Program-made: the position numbers and the translations under genes
Source: Pontibacter anaerobius
Lineage (GTDB): Bacteria > Bacteroidota > Bacteroidia > Cytophagales > Hymenobacteraceae
Direction: 5' to 3'
Assembly (NCBI RefSeq): GCF_026241195.1
Contig: NZ_JAPFQO010000001.1
Location: forward strand, 248,001-312,000
Length of the DNA stretch: 64,000 nt
The notes under the pieces: model-generated
Seen by the model: the letters and a program-made list of their open reading frames with translations, nothing else
What the model was told of the DNA's origin: nothing
The model's database searches: none
In this document: piece by piece, positions 1 through 9,120 of the stretch
How positions within the stretch are numbered: position 1 is the stretch's first letter
Layout of the letters: each line of letters opens with the position of its first letter

Positions 1-1025
1 AGTACATTCACGCTATGAATCTCGTTAGGGTCCAGCTTTTTGATGGCGTCATCAGCAGTCTTAACGCCATCTATATAATATACAACCGTATCGGAAACAG
101 TGGTTGTGGGGCCGGTTACTTCCTGATTAAAGTTGCCAGCTGGCGCTTTCGGGGCTTTGTTGTAAGCCGTGGCCAAAAGAGTAGGGGCGGCAATCAGGGG
201 AATGAGCACGGCGTAGCGCACAACATGCCTCAGTGAGGTTTTGTCTTTATTCATCATAACAATTCTTGTTTTAAGTGATGGGAAATGGAACTGGTTAGCA
301 ATCTGCGGCTCTGAAGGGCCGGTGATCTTCAGGAGGAGGTACTGGTAGGCTTTTCTGTCGGCGCCGGCATCTACCACTTGTCGGTCGGCAATAAACTCAA
401 GGTTCTCTTTCAGCGCTTTTTTCAGGAGCCACACGCCTGGGTTAAACCAACAGAAAACAGTGCTCAGCTCGGCCAACAGTACATCCAGCGTGTGCCAGCC
501 CCGTACATGTGCCAGTTCATGCCGAAGTATGGCTTCCAATTCCTGCGGCTTGTGCTGCCGTGGGTTCAGGTAAATATTTTGCCAGAACGAGAAAGCCTCG
601 GTTATACTTTGGGTTGCCCTGAACGGAGTGCCCTGGTGCCTGGCAGGGGCCGAGGACGTATGGATGTTGTAAAGCGCGGTAAACTGTAGCGTCAATCTAC
701 AAACCATAACCACGGTGCCCGCCCAAAACAGGTAAACAGGGAGCTGCCAGTAGTCAAAGGGGCTTGCCTGGGCTGGTGTGGCGGTTGAAACGGCCCATGT
801 AGGAAGAGCGACCGCGTAGGACGTCACCCGTGCCAGCTCCTGGTGGCGGTTAAACAGCTCAGACAGGTTCAGGAGCGGGTACAGCGAAGAAAACAGCAGG
901 CCGAACACCAGGAACAGGCGGTTTAAAGTATAAAACGTGAGCCGCCGCAGCACAAAGTGGTAAGCCAGGTAAAAAAGCACCAGGGCAGCGTTTGCTTTTA
1001 GCAGGTACAAGGTTATCTCAGGCAT
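1..1025 (-). CDS. M56-family membrane metallopeptidase, BlaR1/MecR1-like (C-terminus off the window)
   Basis: The frame opens with ATG at 1025 and is still open at base 1, so at least 341 residues are present and the C-terminus is missing. Hydrophobic segments lie near residues 5-25, 35-52 and 95-115. The zinc-protease motif HELAH is at 169-173 and a downstream LEFIAD, expected to supply the third ligand (Glu210), is at 209-214. A further hydrophobic stretch near 275-290 precedes a periplasmic part with DTVVYYIDG, which resembles the plug-like or TonB-like tails of Bacteroidota M56 proteins. One base separates it from the blaI-like gene upstream, so the two form an operon. By family, a signal activates the protease, which relieves BlaI-type repression. 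The ligand and target genes cannot be read from here. High confidence on family, low on the signal sensed. Confidence 0.9.
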   Translation of the reverse strand, partial: MPEITLYLLKANAALVLFYLAYHFVLRRLTFYTLNRLFLVFGLLFSSLYPLLNLSELFNRHQELARVTSYAVALPTWAVSTATPAQASPFDYWQLPVYLFWAGTVVMVCRLTLQFTALYNIHTSSAPARHQGTPFRATQSITEAFSFWQNIYLNPRQHKPQELEAILRHELAHVRGWHTLDVLLAELSTVFCWFNPGVWLLKKALKENLEFIADRQVVDAGADRKAYQYLLLKITGPSEPQIANQFHFPSLKTRIVMMNKDKTSLRHVVRYAVLIPLIAAPTLLATAYNKAPKAPAGNFNQEVTGPTTTVSDTVVYYIDGVKTADDAIKKLDPNEIHSVNV

Positions 1026-1026
1026 A

Positions 1027-1392
1027 TCATTCTGATTTTTTGTTTTCAATCATGTTGATAATCTCTTTCAGCTCCTCGGCGCTTATCTGTTTTTCCTTAG
1101 CAAAAAAGGCCACCAGTTCTTTGTAGGAGTTTTTGAAGTAATCGCCCACAAAGCCTTTCATAAAGCGCTTCTTGTAGTCTTCCTGCTTTATCAGCGGATG
1201 GTAGCGGTAAGAGTTTCCCAGCTTCTCGCCCTGCACGTAGCCCTTCTTCTCCAGGTTCTTCACCGTAGAGGCGAGCGTAGTGTAGGGAGGCTTCGGCTCC
1301 GACAGAATCTCCAGAATATCTTTTATAAAACCTCCCTCCAAAGACCATATGGCCTGCATAGCCTCCTCTTCTTGTTGTGTTAGCTTCTCCAT
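1027..1392 (-). CDS. BlaI/MecI/CopY-family transcriptional repressor
   Basis: A 121-residue protein, the usual family length. The N-terminal two thirds read as a winged helix (LTQQEEEAMQAIW, then PPYTTLASTVKNLEKKGYV as the recognition region), and the C-terminal helix-rich part (EELKEIINMIENKK) fits the dimerisation and cleavage region. It is the first gene of a two-gene operon with the M56 protease and should repress its own promoter. Two abutting dyads begin four bases upstream of its ATG. The family is clear. The resistance or envelope genes it controls are not visible in this window. Confidence 0.93.
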   Translation of the reverse strand: MEKLTQQEEEAMQAIWSLEGGFIKDILEILSEPKPPYTTLASTVKNLEKKGYVQGEKLGNSYRYHPLIKQEDYKKRFMKGFVGDYFKNSYKELVAFFAKEKQISAEELKEIINMIENKKSE

Positions 1393-1395
1393 AAC

Positions 1396-1433
1396 ATTAC
1401 GATGTTTTCGTATAATTACGAAACTTTCGTAAT
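1396..1433. promoter_or_regulatory. Tandem BlaI-type operator upstream of the repressor gene
   Basis: The 19-bp palindrome ATTACGAAACTTTCGTAAT is at 1415-1433, perfect around a single central base. Directly next to it, 1396-1414 reads ATTACGATGTTTTCGTATA, a weaker copy of the same dyad. The pair ends four bases from the repressor ATG at 1392, where a bound dimer would block initiation. Dyads of this size close to blaI-type genes are the expected autoregulatory sites. The assignment rests on symmetry and position only. Confidence 0.75.
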
Positions 1434-1588
1434 AAAGTAAACGGTTTTGAATATTATTTTTTAAATATTATCCTGTTGTATCTAAAAAGCGGGTTTAGGC
1501 GTGCCGGAGGCCATTGACTGTGCAGACAGAAACCTCTTGGGCTCAGCGGCGTCTAACCTATAACCACTTAAACATCTATACTTTAAAT

Positions 1589-2569
1589 ATGAAAGCCATA
1601 CTTGTAAAACAGCCGGGCGGACCAGAGCAACTTATACTTGGCGAGTACGAGCAGCCCCTGCCAGCCCCAACCGAATTGCTGGTGAAAGTGCACGCCACCG
1701 CCCTCAACCGGGCCGATACGCTGCAGCGCCAAGGCAAGTACCCACCGCCCAAAGGTGCCAGCCCTATACTTGGGTTGGAGATTGCCGGGGAGGTGGTGGA
1801 GGCAGGCATTAACTGCACCCGCTACAAAAAAGGCGACAAAGTGTTTGGGCTGTTACCCGGTGGCGGCTACGCCGCGTATGCCGTGATTGAGGAAGCTATG
1901 GCTATGCCGGTGCCGGAGAATTTAAGCATGGAGGAGGCTGCCGCCATACCGGAGGTGTTTCTTACGGCGTGGCAGGCACTGGTGTGGCTGGGTAAACTGC
2001 AGGCCGGCGAGCGGGCACTGATCCATGCCGGGGCGAGCGGCGTGGGCACGGCGGCCATTCAGCTGGCGCGGGCGCTGAAGGCTGAGGTGCTGGTAACTGC
2101 CTCAGAGTGGAAACTGCACGCCTGCAAAGAGCTCGGAGCCAACAAAGCCATCAATTATAAGGAGGTGCCTTTTGAGGATGAGGTGCTGGCTTATACCAAC
2201 AACGAAGGTGTGGACGTGATCGTGGATTTTATCGCCGGGCCATACTTTAACCAGAACCTCGAATGCCTGCGCACCGACGGGCGCCTGGTTATACTTGCCA
2301 GCCTGGGCGGAGGGAAGGTGGATGGGGTAGACCTGCGCAAAATACTGACCAAACGCCTGCAGGTTATAGGCTCCACGCTACGCTCCAGGTCTAAAGACTA
2401 CCAGCTAAAGCTGACAGAGGACATGAGCCGCTTTGCGCTGCCGCTCTTTAAGGAAGGTAAGCTAAAGCCAGTGGTAGACTCTGTTTATTCTTGGGAGGAG
2501 GCGGCCGAGGCGCACCGCTACATGGAGCAGAACAAGAATATCGGAAAGATCGTGCTGCGGGTTAACTAA
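1589..2569 (+). CDS. NAD(P)H:quinone oxidoreductase, zinc-independent MDR family (PIG3/TP53I3-like)
   Basis: A 326-residue medium-chain dehydrogenase/reductase. The start is taken at the ATG at 1589 because the family begins with MKAI; an upstream in-frame extension to 1514 adds residues unlike the family. The N-terminal GroES-like part contains HATALNRADTLQRQGKYPPP, typical of quinone oxidoreductases, with no catalytic-zinc cysteine/histidine set. The nucleotide-binding motif GASGVGTAAIQLA lies near residues 150-162 and the C-terminal HRYMEQNKNIGKIVL is typical. By family it reduces quinones or related carbonyls with NADPH in the cytoplasm. It is transcribed away from the blaI operon and has its own spacer, so it is probably a single-gene unit. 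Confidence 0.9.
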   Translation: MKAILVKQPGGPEQLILGEYEQPLPAPTELLVKVHATALNRADTLQRQGKYPPPKGASPILGLEIAGEVVEAGINCTRYKKGDKVFGLLPGGGYAAYAVIEEAMAMPVPENLSMEEAAAIPEVFLTAWQALVWLGKLQAGERALIHAGASGVGTAAIQLARALKAEVLVTASEWKLHACKELGANKAINYKEVPFEDEVLAYTNNEGVDVIVDFIAGPYFNQNLECLRTDGRLVILASLGGGKVDGVDLRKILTKRLQVIGSTLRSRSKDYQLKLTEDMSRFALPLFKEGKLKPVVDSVYSWEEAAEAHRYMEQNKNIGKIVLRVN

Positions 2570-2731
2570 GCCTGCTATGGATAAAGGAATGCATGTAGCA
2601 GGTTTAGCGAAGCGTAAAGTATGTTTTCTGCTTGTTTATACTTTGCCGGATATTACTGAAGTATAAAGTATAGCGTCTGCCACAGTAGCCCTTGTATTTT
2701 CAAAGCAGTTTCAAACTTCTGCTATACATAG

Positions 2732-2760
2732 CCACCAGTTACGCTCCGCTAAACTTGTGG
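2732..2760. repeat. Dispersed palindromic repeat (AAGTTTAGCG family)
   Basis: The minus strand reads CCACAAGTTTAGCG followed by GAGCGTAACTGGTGG, an imperfect palindrome. Very similar units lie at 50703-50730 and 50839-50867. The rest of the 2570-2838 spacer holds several AAGTATA words and no convincing ORF. Confidence 0.7.
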
Positions 2761-2838
2761 TAGGAAGTGTAAATGGAAAGGACAAAAGAAGCTGCATGGC
2801 CTCCTTTGTCCTTCACCCTAAATCCTTTGTGAATAAAA

Positions 2839-3549
2839 CTAATGCGCCCTAAGCTGCTTTACCAGCACGGCAAAGTCCTTTGGGTAGGGGGCTTCAATTT
2901 TAACAGGCTCCCCATTCAGCAGCGTAAAACCGATGTTAAACGAGTGCAGCGCAAAACGCTTAATCAGCGGCAGTTCTTCTGTGTCCTTTTTCAAGTTGTA
3001 GCCGCGCTTCAGGTTGCTCAGGTATACATTCTCCCCGCCGTACAGCTCATCGCCTACAATTGGGGCTTTTAAGTAAGCCAGGTGCACACGTATCTGGTGC
3101 AGGCGTCCGGTTACAGGCATACACTCCACTAAAGTATGGCGGGCAAAGGTTTCCAGTGTGGTGAAGTATGTTTCGGCGGGTTTGCCTTTCGGGTTCAGGT
3201 GAGCCACACCTTTCGCGTTTGGCAGGATGGCCCTGTTTACCAGTTCATCTTCAAACTTATGCACGCCCCACGCCACGGCATGGTATACTTTATAAACCTG
3301 GCGGTGCTCAAACTGCATCGACAGGTGGCGGTAAGCCTCCGGGTTCTTGGCAAACACCAAACAGCCCGAGGTGTCTTTATCCAGACGGTGGCAGGCTTGC
3401 AGTTCGGGGTTGTGCTGCTTTGCTATTTTAAGCAGGTTGGTGGTGTTCGGGGTGCGGTCTTCCAGCGTGGCCAGAAATGGCGGCTTGTTCACCACCAGGT
3501 AATCCTCGTTCTCAAATATGATCAGGTCTTTAAAAACCGGGTACTTCAT
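2839..3549 (-). CDS. RluA-family RNA pseudouridine synthase
   Basis: A 236-residue protein that converts uridine to pseudouridine in rRNA or tRNA. The catalytic motif HRLDKDTSG (catalytic Asp in RLD) is near residues 55-63, and GRLHQIRVHLA, the second family signature, is near residues 145-155. There is no N-terminal S4 domain, so it resembles the short RluA/TruC-like or YjbO-like members rather than RluC/RluD. The exact target nucleotide cannot be deduced. It starts at an ATG with good family agreement (KYPVFKDLIIFENEDYLVVNKPP) and is flanked by spacers of about 200 bases, so it is probably transcribed alone. Confidence 0.92.
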   Translation of the reverse strand: MKYPVFKDLIIFENEDYLVVNKPPFLATLEDRTPNTTNLLKIAKQHNPELQACHRLDKDTSGCLVFAKNPEAYRHLSMQFEHRQVYKVYHAVAWGVHKFEDELVNRAILPNAKGVAHLNPKGKPAETYFTTLETFARHTLVECMPVTGRLHQIRVHLAYLKAPIVGDELYGGENVYLSNLKRGYNLKKDTEELPLIKRFALHSFNIGFTLLNGEPVKIEAPYPKDFAVLVKQLRAH

Positions 3550-3762
3550 GCGTTTTATACTTTATGCTGACCCAGCCATACGTTGCGACCGGGCATCCTG
3601 CAAAGATACAGATAATAGTTGTTGGTTACGCGCTATTGGTTGTTAGTATGGATGTATGGGTTTGAGGCAAGTCCTAAATATCGCTCCGTAAGTATAGCCA
3701 CGGGTACAGCAAGTATAAACTAAGGACCAAAAATTAATACCTGGCAACCACTAACTAAAAAG

Positions 3763-4791
3763 TTACTTCGCTTTCAGCAGCTTAAAGCGCAGGGTAGTGC
3801 CTTTCCCCACTTCGCTTTTAACGGCGATGAAAGATTTGTGCGCCTCTATGATGTGCTTGCAGATGGAGAGGCCCAGGCCGGTGCTGGTGGTGTCGCGGGC
3901 GCGGCTTTTATCTATGCGGTAAAATCGTTCGAAGATGCGATTGATGTGTTCCTGCGCTATACCTTTGCCATCATCTTTTACGGTGATAGTATACTTGCGC
4001 TTGCCCTCATCAAACATAACCCAGATATTGCCGCCTTTCCGGCCATACTTAATAGCATTATCTATCAGGTTGATGAACACCTGGCGGATGCGGTTTGGGT
4101 CTGCGAAAAGCATCACGGGCTCGTCGGCTTCCACGTGCACGGTAATCTGCAGTTCTGCAGCCTTCTGCTCCAGTTGTTCGGCCACCTCGCGCACCAGCTG
4201 CGCCACATCAAAATTACGCTTGGCCATCTTTACCACGCCCTTCTCAAACTGCGAGATACTGATCAGGTCCTGTACCAGGGCATCCAGGCCATCCAGGCTT
4301 TTGGCGGCTTTCTCCAGGAACCTTTCCCGCACGTTGGGGTCATCCATGGCGCCATCCAGCAAAGTATGAATAAAGCCCTGTGCGGCAAAGATGGGGGTCT
4401 TCAGCTCATGCGACACATCGGCCAGAAACTCGCGGCGCATTACCTGCAGGCGCTTCAGCTCGTCTATCTCCTGCTGCTTACCCTCCGCGATCATGTAAAT
4501 CTCGTCCTTTATCTTTTTGAGCGGATCAGCCACGAAGGTAGAGCGACTTTCTGCTTTCTTAAAGTCCTGACGCTTCAGCTTTTCCAGGCTGGAGTAAACG
4601 TTCTTCACTTCCCGGAACACCAGCGCCTCGTAGGAGAGGTGTACCAGCACAAAGCAGCAGACAAACACAATAACCAGCGCTACTATAAACCCTTGTGAGG
4701 AGAAGTAGCTGGCTAAAGCAAGAAAGGCGGTAAGCACAATTGCTACCGCCAGAGAGGTTAAAAGGGCAAGCGTACGGGAGTTTATATTCAT
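3763..4791 (-). CDS. Sensor histidine kinase, PhoR-like
   Basis: A 342-residue membrane kinase. Two transmembrane helices (about residues 8-28 and 34-52) with almost no periplasmic loop are followed by a linker and the HisKA box SHELKTPIFAAQGF with phospho-acceptor His128. The catalytic domain has NLIDNAIKYG (N box), DDGKGI (G1), FERFYR (F box) and TGLGLSI (G2). The short extracytoplasmic part suggests that it senses membrane or cytoplasmic cues, or uses a partner. It follows its response regulator by five bases and is surely co-transcribed with it. In Bacteroidota this PhoR/PhoB-like pair is common; the stimulus is not shown by sequence. Confidence 0.95.
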   Translation of the reverse strand: MNINSRTLALLTSLAVAIVLTAFLALASYFSSQGFIVALVIVFVCCFVLVHLSYEALVFREVKNVYSSLEKLKRQDFKKAESRSTFVADPLKKIKDEIYMIAEGKQQEIDELKRLQVMRREFLADVSHELKTPIFAAQGFIHTLLDGAMDDPNVRERFLEKAAKSLDGLDALVQDLISISQFEKGVVKMAKRNFDVAQLVREVAEQLEQKAAELQITVHVEADEPVMLFADPNRIRQVFINLIDNAIKYGRKGGNIWVMFDEGKRKYTITVKDDGKGIAQEHINRIFERFYRIDKSRARDTTSTGLGLSICKHIIEAHKSFIAVKSEVGKGTTLRFKLLKAK

Positions 4792-4796
4792 GAATT

Positions 4797-5486
4797 TTAA
4801 TCCGTGTTAAACTTATAGCCCACTCCTTTAATGGTCTTAATGTTTTCTTCGCCTATCTTCTCGCGCACTTTGCGCACGTGCACATCCACAGTTCGGGCAA
4901 TTACATACACATCATTTCCCCAGATGTTGCTCAGTAGTTCCTCGCGTGTAAACACCTTGTTCGGGGTGGCGGCCAGAAAAGCCAGCAGTTCAAACTCCTT
5001 TTTAGGCAGAGTTATCTTCTCGTCGCCTTTGTAAACGGCAAAGCTGGTTCGGTCTATCTTCAACTCCCCGGCTTCAATCACCTTGTCCTGCTCCTCGTGC
5101 TGGGCGTCGCGGCGGGCAAAGGCAGCCAGGCGGCTCAACAGGGCACGAGGTTTTATGGGTTTGGTGATAAAGTCGTCGGCCCCGGCCTCAAAGGCGGCTA
5201 CCTCTGAGAACTCCTCTGCACGGGCAGTCAGGAAGATGATATGCGTGTGCCGGAACTCCTCTAGCTCGCGCAGTTGGCGGCAGGCTGCTATGCCATCCAT
5301 CACCGGCATCATCACGTCCATCAGGATAACGTCCGGCTTTATTTGCTTCGCCATGTCGATGGCTTTTTTCCCGTTGTCTGCGGTGTCCACCTCATATCCT
5401 TCGCGGGCGAGGTTGTACTGTAGTAACTCTACGATATCCGGATCGTCATCTACAACAAGTATTTTGTACTGCGATGCTGTTTGCAC
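4797..5486 (-). CDS. OmpR/PhoB-family response regulator
   Basis: The receiver domain begins KILVVDDDPDIVELL, with phospho-acceptor Asp57 in VILMDVMMP and the conserved Lys in FITKPIKP near residue 108. The C-terminal winged helix includes LPKKEFELLAFLA, FTREELL and a final RTVDVHVRKVREKIG, the DNA-recognition helix region of the OmpR class. No ATG lies in a suitable place: translation must begin at GTG 5486 (used here, 229 residues) or at TTG 5510 (237 residues). It is the first gene of a two-gene operon with the histidine kinase, five bases apart. It acts as a transcription factor; its targets are unknown. Confidence 0.94.
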   Translation of the reverse strand: MQTASQYKILVVDDDPDIVELLQYNLAREGYEVDTADNGKKAIDMAKQIKPDVILMDVMMPVMDGIAACRQLRELEEFRHTHIIFLTARAEEFSEVAAFEAGADDFITKPIKPRALLSRLAAFARRDAQHEEQDKVIEAGELKIDRTSFAVYKGDEKITLPKKEFELLAFLAATPNKVFTREELLSNIWGNDVYVIARTVDVHVRKVREKIGEENIKTIKGVGYKFNTD

Positions 5487-5668
5487 GGTGTAAGGACTTA
5501 GATTTAGCAAAAGGATAAACTTCAGCGTTAACCAACGCGCTGTTTCAGACTAGCAAGCCTTTTTTTACTCTGTAAATATACCATACATTATAGCTATTCA
5601 GGATGGTATAATCAAATCATAATATTTTGTTAACATACTCTTAAATGCGCAAGACCGGCGGGTATATG

Positions 5669-5695
5669 AAAAGAGCCAGCTGTTAGGCTGGCTCT
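5669..5695 (-). terminator. Rho-independent terminator of the DUF3108 gene
   Basis: AGAGCCAGC and GCTGGCTCT form a 9-bp perfect stem with a 6-base loop at 5672-5695, followed on the minus strand by TTTT. It begins four bases after the DUF3108 stop. Confidence 0.85.
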
Positions 5696-5699
5696 GGTG

Positions 5700-6512
5700 T
5701 TAGTTCTTTGCAAACATGAGTTTATTCTTCAGGTTCCTGTATTCGTAGAGGTTTACTTTTACGGACCCCACAAACATCTCCGCCTCTATGAGCACGGGTA
5801 TCTTGTTCTTATCGTCCGAGAGATATACAACAATGGAGTTCTCGCCCTTAAACATCTCGTTTTTTGGCATGCGTGGCACCAGCTTAATGGCCCTGATATC
5901 GCCGGCCTTCGTGCTTACCACCTCACGGCCGCGGTACTCCACTTCCATGTTAAAGTTCTCTTCATCAAAGAAGCCCTGCACCGTTGTTTTATCGCCTACG
6001 CGCATGTTGTCGAAGTTCAGGGTGCGCAGGTAGTAAAAGCCGCTCACAATATCCTGAACGTTGTCAGTTACTCTGTAAGTCTTCTTCTCCACCTTCTTCG
6101 ATTTCTTCTTTTTCTCTACATGCGCCTTGTTGGCATAGTGGTCAAAGTCCACGGTTTCGCGCTTGCGGTAGTTGCCCTCCTCTATGTTGCGGAAAGAGCG
6201 TTGCGGCAAAATGGCGGCCGTGTCGATATAAGATTGCCAGGTATCCCGGATTCTTATAAAAAGGTCGAAAGAGCTATTGGTTTTGCCGTAAACAGTGGCT
6301 TTGTAGCAGGCGCGGTTATTTATAGTGTGTATGTCAGGCGATACGTCGATCACGGCCTCTGCGGCTGTAATAGGGCCATAGTGCACTTTATACTTCAGCA
6401 CCTCGCCAGTGCTAAAGCTGTCGTTGGGCAGCTGCCGCATTCTGTCTTTTGTGGCAAAGCCAAAAACTACAAGCGAAATAAGTATGAGTACAGGGAAAAA
6501 CTTTTTCATCAT
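5700..6512 (-). CDS. DUF3108-domain exported protein
   Basis: About 270 residues. The start is set at the ATG at 6512 (MMKKFF) because GGAAGG lies four bases upstream; ATGs at 6524 and 6509 are alternatives. The N-terminus MMKKFFPVLILISLVVFGFA is a signal peptide or membrane anchor, so the protein is exported. The body, from FSTGEVLKYKVHYGPITAAEA to the C-terminal GSVKVNLYEY, matches the DUF3108 pattern, a beta-rich periplasmic domain without a settled biochemical role. A very basic stretch (EKKKKSKKVEKK) lies near residue 135. It is a single gene with its own terminator. The family call is good, the function is unknown. Confidence 0.85.
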   Translation of the reverse strand: MMKKFFPVLILISLVVFGFATKDRMRQLPNDSFSTGEVLKYKVHYGPITAAEAVIDVSPDIHTINNRACYKATVYGKTNSSFDLFIRIRDTWQSYIDTAAILPQRSFRNIEEGNYRKRETVDFDHYANKAHVEKKKKSKKVEKKTYRVTDNVQDIVSGFYYLRTLNFDNMRVGDKTTVQGFFDEENFNMEVEYRGREVVSTKAGDIRAIKLVPRMPKNEMFKGENSIVVYLSDDKNKIPVLIEAEMFVGSVKVNLYEYRNLKNKLMFAKN

Positions 6513-6626
6513 TATGCCTTCCATTAGGTGTCAGTGTCAATTCCTGTTATCAATCAAGTTTTGTACCAACTGTTTCTCAAGGCTTAAGTTATAGAATCTC
6601 CTTTAGCTATTCAACTGATTTTTAAC

Positions 6627-6660
6627 AAAAAAGGTGCTACCATGGTAGCACCTTTTTTTT
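6627..6660. terminator. Bidirectional terminator between DUF3108 and recA
   Basis: A 20-bp perfect palindrome, GGTGCTACCATGGTAGCACC (6633-6652), has six A on the left and eight T on the right, so it can stop transcripts from both strands. It serves recA on the minus strand. Confidence 0.9.
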
Positions 6661-6682
6661 ACTTCAGATTCGGAAATAAAGT

Positions 6683-7729
6683 TCATTCGGCTGATGCAGC
6701 GGCATCGTCCAGGGCGGCGGCTACTTTCTCCGGCTCGCCTTTCACGATCGCTCTGATCTTGCCTTCTATCTCTTCCATCAGTTCCGGGTTGTCCAGCAGG
6801 ATCTGCTTCACGCCGTCGCGGCCCTGGCCCAGCTTGTCGCCATTGTACGAGAACCACGAACCGGATTTGTTCACAATGCCCAGCTCTACGCCCAGGTCCA
6901 GCACCTCGCCAACTTTAGAGATACCTTCGCCATACATAATGTCGAACTCTACTACTTTAAACGGAGGTGCTACTTTGTTCTTCACTACCTTCACGCGGGT
7001 GCGGTTACCGGTAATGTTGTCGGCACTCTCCTTGATCTGGCCCACACGGCGGATATCGAGACGCACAGAGGCGTAGAACTTAAGGGCGTTACCACCAGTG
7101 GTTGTCTCCGGGTTGCCGAACATTACACCGATCTTCTCACGAAGCTGGTTGATGAAGATACAGGTACATCCGGTTTTGTTGATCGTACCGGTCAGTTTAC
7201 GAAGCGCCTGCGACATCAAACGTGCCTGCAGACCCATCTTGCTGTCACCCATGTCGCCTTCCAGTTCGCCTTTCGGCACAAGGGCGGCCACAGAGTCAAT
7301 TACGATAATATCGATGGCGCCAGAGCGGATCAGGTGGTCGGCGATCTCAAGTGCCTGCTCACCGTTATCCGGCTGGGATATCAGAAGGTTTTCTGTGTCA
7401 ATACCTAATTTCTGGGCGTATACTCTGTCGAAGGCGTGCTCTGCATCAATAAATGCTGCCAGGCCGCCTTTTTTCTGCGCTTCTGCAATGCAGTGTAAAG
7501 TAAGCGTGGTTTTACCGGAAGATTCAGGACCGTAGATCTCTACGACGCGGCCACGTGGCAAACCGCCGATGCCCAACGCAATATCCAGACCCAGCGAACC
7601 AGTGGAGATGGCCGGAACGTCCTCAACCTTGTTGTCGCTCAACTTCATTACGGTGCCTTTGCCGTACGTTTTGTCGAGCTTATCCATGGTCAGCTGCAGG
7701 GCCTTCAGTTTTTCGTTGCTTACGCTCAT
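6683..7729 (-). CDS. recA: Recombinase RecA
   Basis: A 348-residue protein of normal RecA length. The Walker A loop GPESSGKTT is near residues 67-75, the Walker B strand [12 protein letters not shown] near 140-150, and the L1/L2 regions include the invariant GNPETTTGG. The C-terminal end is rich in Ala, Asp and Glu, as in other RecA proteins. RecA forms filaments on single-stranded DNA, drives strand exchange and triggers LexA cleavage where LexA exists. It starts at an ATG ([13 protein letters not shown]) and is followed by a strong palindromic terminator. It contains no AAGTATA/TATACTT word, unlike most neighbouring genes. Confidence 0.99.
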   Translation of the reverse strand: MSVSNEKLKALQLTMDKLDKTYGKGTVMKLSDNKVEDVPAISTGSLGLDIALGIGGLPRGRVVEIYGPESSGKTTLTLHCIAEAQKKGGLAAFIDAEHAFDRVYAQKLGIDTENLLISQPDNGEQALEIADHLIRSGAIDIIVIDSVAALVPKGELEGDMGDSKMGLQARLMSQALRKLTGTINKTGCTCIFINQLREKIGVMFGNPETTTGGNALKFYASVRLDIRRVGQIKESADNITGNRTRVKVVKNKVAPPFKVVEFDIMYGEGISKVGEVLDLGVELGIVNKSGSWFSYNGDKLGQGRDGVKQILLDNPELMEEIEGKIRAIVKGEPEKVAAALDDAAASAE

Positions 7730-7889
7730 GTGTGTTTTGTTAATTAGCTTTATATTGAAGGTGAAATTACGAATTCGGAGCCAATCTGCAAAATAGTTTG
7801 CAAGTATTTTGCTAATTTTTTTAGCTGTTTGGCGCCGTCTGATTATAACACAGCTGCACCTGTTTTTGTCCCATACTTAGCTCTTTTTT

Positions 7890-9041
7890 ATGCGCTTCCT
7901 GAAAGTTTTTTTTCTGTTGATTTTGCTGATAGTAAGCCAATTTGCAAAGGCGCAGCTGAATAACCGCGCCCTGCTGCAGCAAGAGCCGGTGCAGGAGCTA
8001 AATGCTAATGATATTAGGATAGAGGTGCAGGCGCTGGGCTTTCTCAAGAACAACGAGTACTTCAACAAAATAGCCGACGGCTATACTTTATTCGGCTACC
8101 AACTTAACCCCAAACTTACTTATCAGCCCACCGGCAACGTGCGGGTGGAGTCCGGCCTGCTGCTCTGGAAAGATTTCGGGGCATCAGGCTACGAAGATAT
8201 TACGCCCACCTTTACCATAAAGGTGCAGCGGGAGCGGTGGCAGCTGCTGTTCGGTACGCTGGAGGGTAACCTGAACCACGGCTACATAGAACCGATCTAC
8301 GATTTCGAGCGGCTTATACTTAACCGGCTGGAGAACGGCGTGCAGTATAAACTGAACACGCACCGCCTGCGTCTGGATGCCTGGGCCGATTGGGTGAACA
8401 TGCTCTACCGCGGTGAGGACGATCAGGAGCAGGTGAACGGCGGCGCGGCTATGGCCATACTTTTGCTCGCGCAGGAGGGCAAGGGAAACCTGGGTGACAG
8501 TTTATACTTAACGTTGCCGCTGCAGTTTACGGCGCAGCACAAGGGCGGGCAGATAGATGCCTCCGACCTGCCGCTAACCACCGTAGCCAACGCCGCCATC
8601 GGCCTGGAGCTGGAGAAGAAGTATAACCGACGGGTGTTGCACCGGCTCTACACCAAAAACTACCTGGTCGGCTTCAAGGATCTCTCCAATGAGCGGCAGC
8701 TGCCGTATGAGCAGGGGCACGGGTTATACTTTAATATAGGCGCCGATACCAAATACCAGGACGTGATGCTGAGCTACTGGCGCGGGGATGGGTATATCGC
8801 TGAGTTGGGAGGTAAACTGTACCAGTCAGCCTCCACCACGTTTAAGAACCCCGGTTACCTGGAGGAGGAGCGGGAGCTGCTTATACTTCGGCTGATGAAA
8901 GACATTGAGTTGGTAGATGACCTGAGCCTGACCCTTCGCCTCGAGCCGCTCTGGGACTTTAACAATCCTAAGCTAGAGTTCTCCAGCGGCTTCTACCTAA
9001 ACTTTAACACCGATTTTTTCTTGGCTAAGGTGAAGAGGTAA
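7890..9041 (+). CDS. Exported, probably outer-membrane beta-barrel protein of unknown function
   Basis: A 383-residue protein with a clear signal peptide (MRFLKVFFLLILLIVSQFAKA, cleaved before QLNN). The mature part has alternating hydrophobic and polar strands rich in aromatic residues, for example LTYQPTGNVRVESGLLLWKDFG and FYLNFNTDFFLAKVKR at the end, which suggests a barrel of about 12-16 strands. I do not recognise a named domain. It has no obvious operon partner. It carries six AAGTATA/TATACTT words in 1.15 kb, one of the densest genes in the window. The localisation is an inference from strand pattern and signal peptide. Confidence 0.75.
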   Translation: MRFLKVFFLLILLIVSQFAKAQLNNRALLQQEPVQELNANDIRIEVQALGFLKNNEYFNKIADGYTLFGYQLNPKLTYQPTGNVRVESGLLLWKDFGASGYEDITPTFTIKVQRERWQLLFGTLEGNLNHGYIEPIYDFERLILNRLENGVQYKLNTHRLRLDAWADWVNMLYRGEDDQEQVNGGAAMAILLLAQEGKGNLGDSLYLTLPLQFTAQHKGGQIDASDLPLTTVANAAIGLELEKKYNRRVLHRLYTKNYLVGFKDLSNERQLPYEQGHGLYFNIGADTKYQDVMLSYWRGDGYIAELGGKLYQSASTTFKNPGYLEEERELLILRLMKDIELVDDLSLTLRLEPLWDFNNPKLEFSSGFYLNFNTDFFLAKVKR

Positions 9042-9120
9042 GTATGGAAGGACAAAGTTAGATGCTTGTTTATACTTACTGGCGCAGAAGTCCGTTAGTG
9101 CCTCTATACTTTCATAGCCC

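Noticed and set aside
1514-1588. Upstream extension of the quinone oxidoreductase
   Set aside because: The added residues are not family-like; MKAI at 1589 is the standard opening.
3838-4698. 286-residue plus-strand frame opposite the histidine kinase
   Set aside because: Antisense to a gene with all kinase boxes; its peptide shows no domain.
5697-6527. 276-residue plus-strand frame opposite DUF3108
   Set aside because: Antisense to a gene with signal peptide, family match and terminator; no recognisable motifs.
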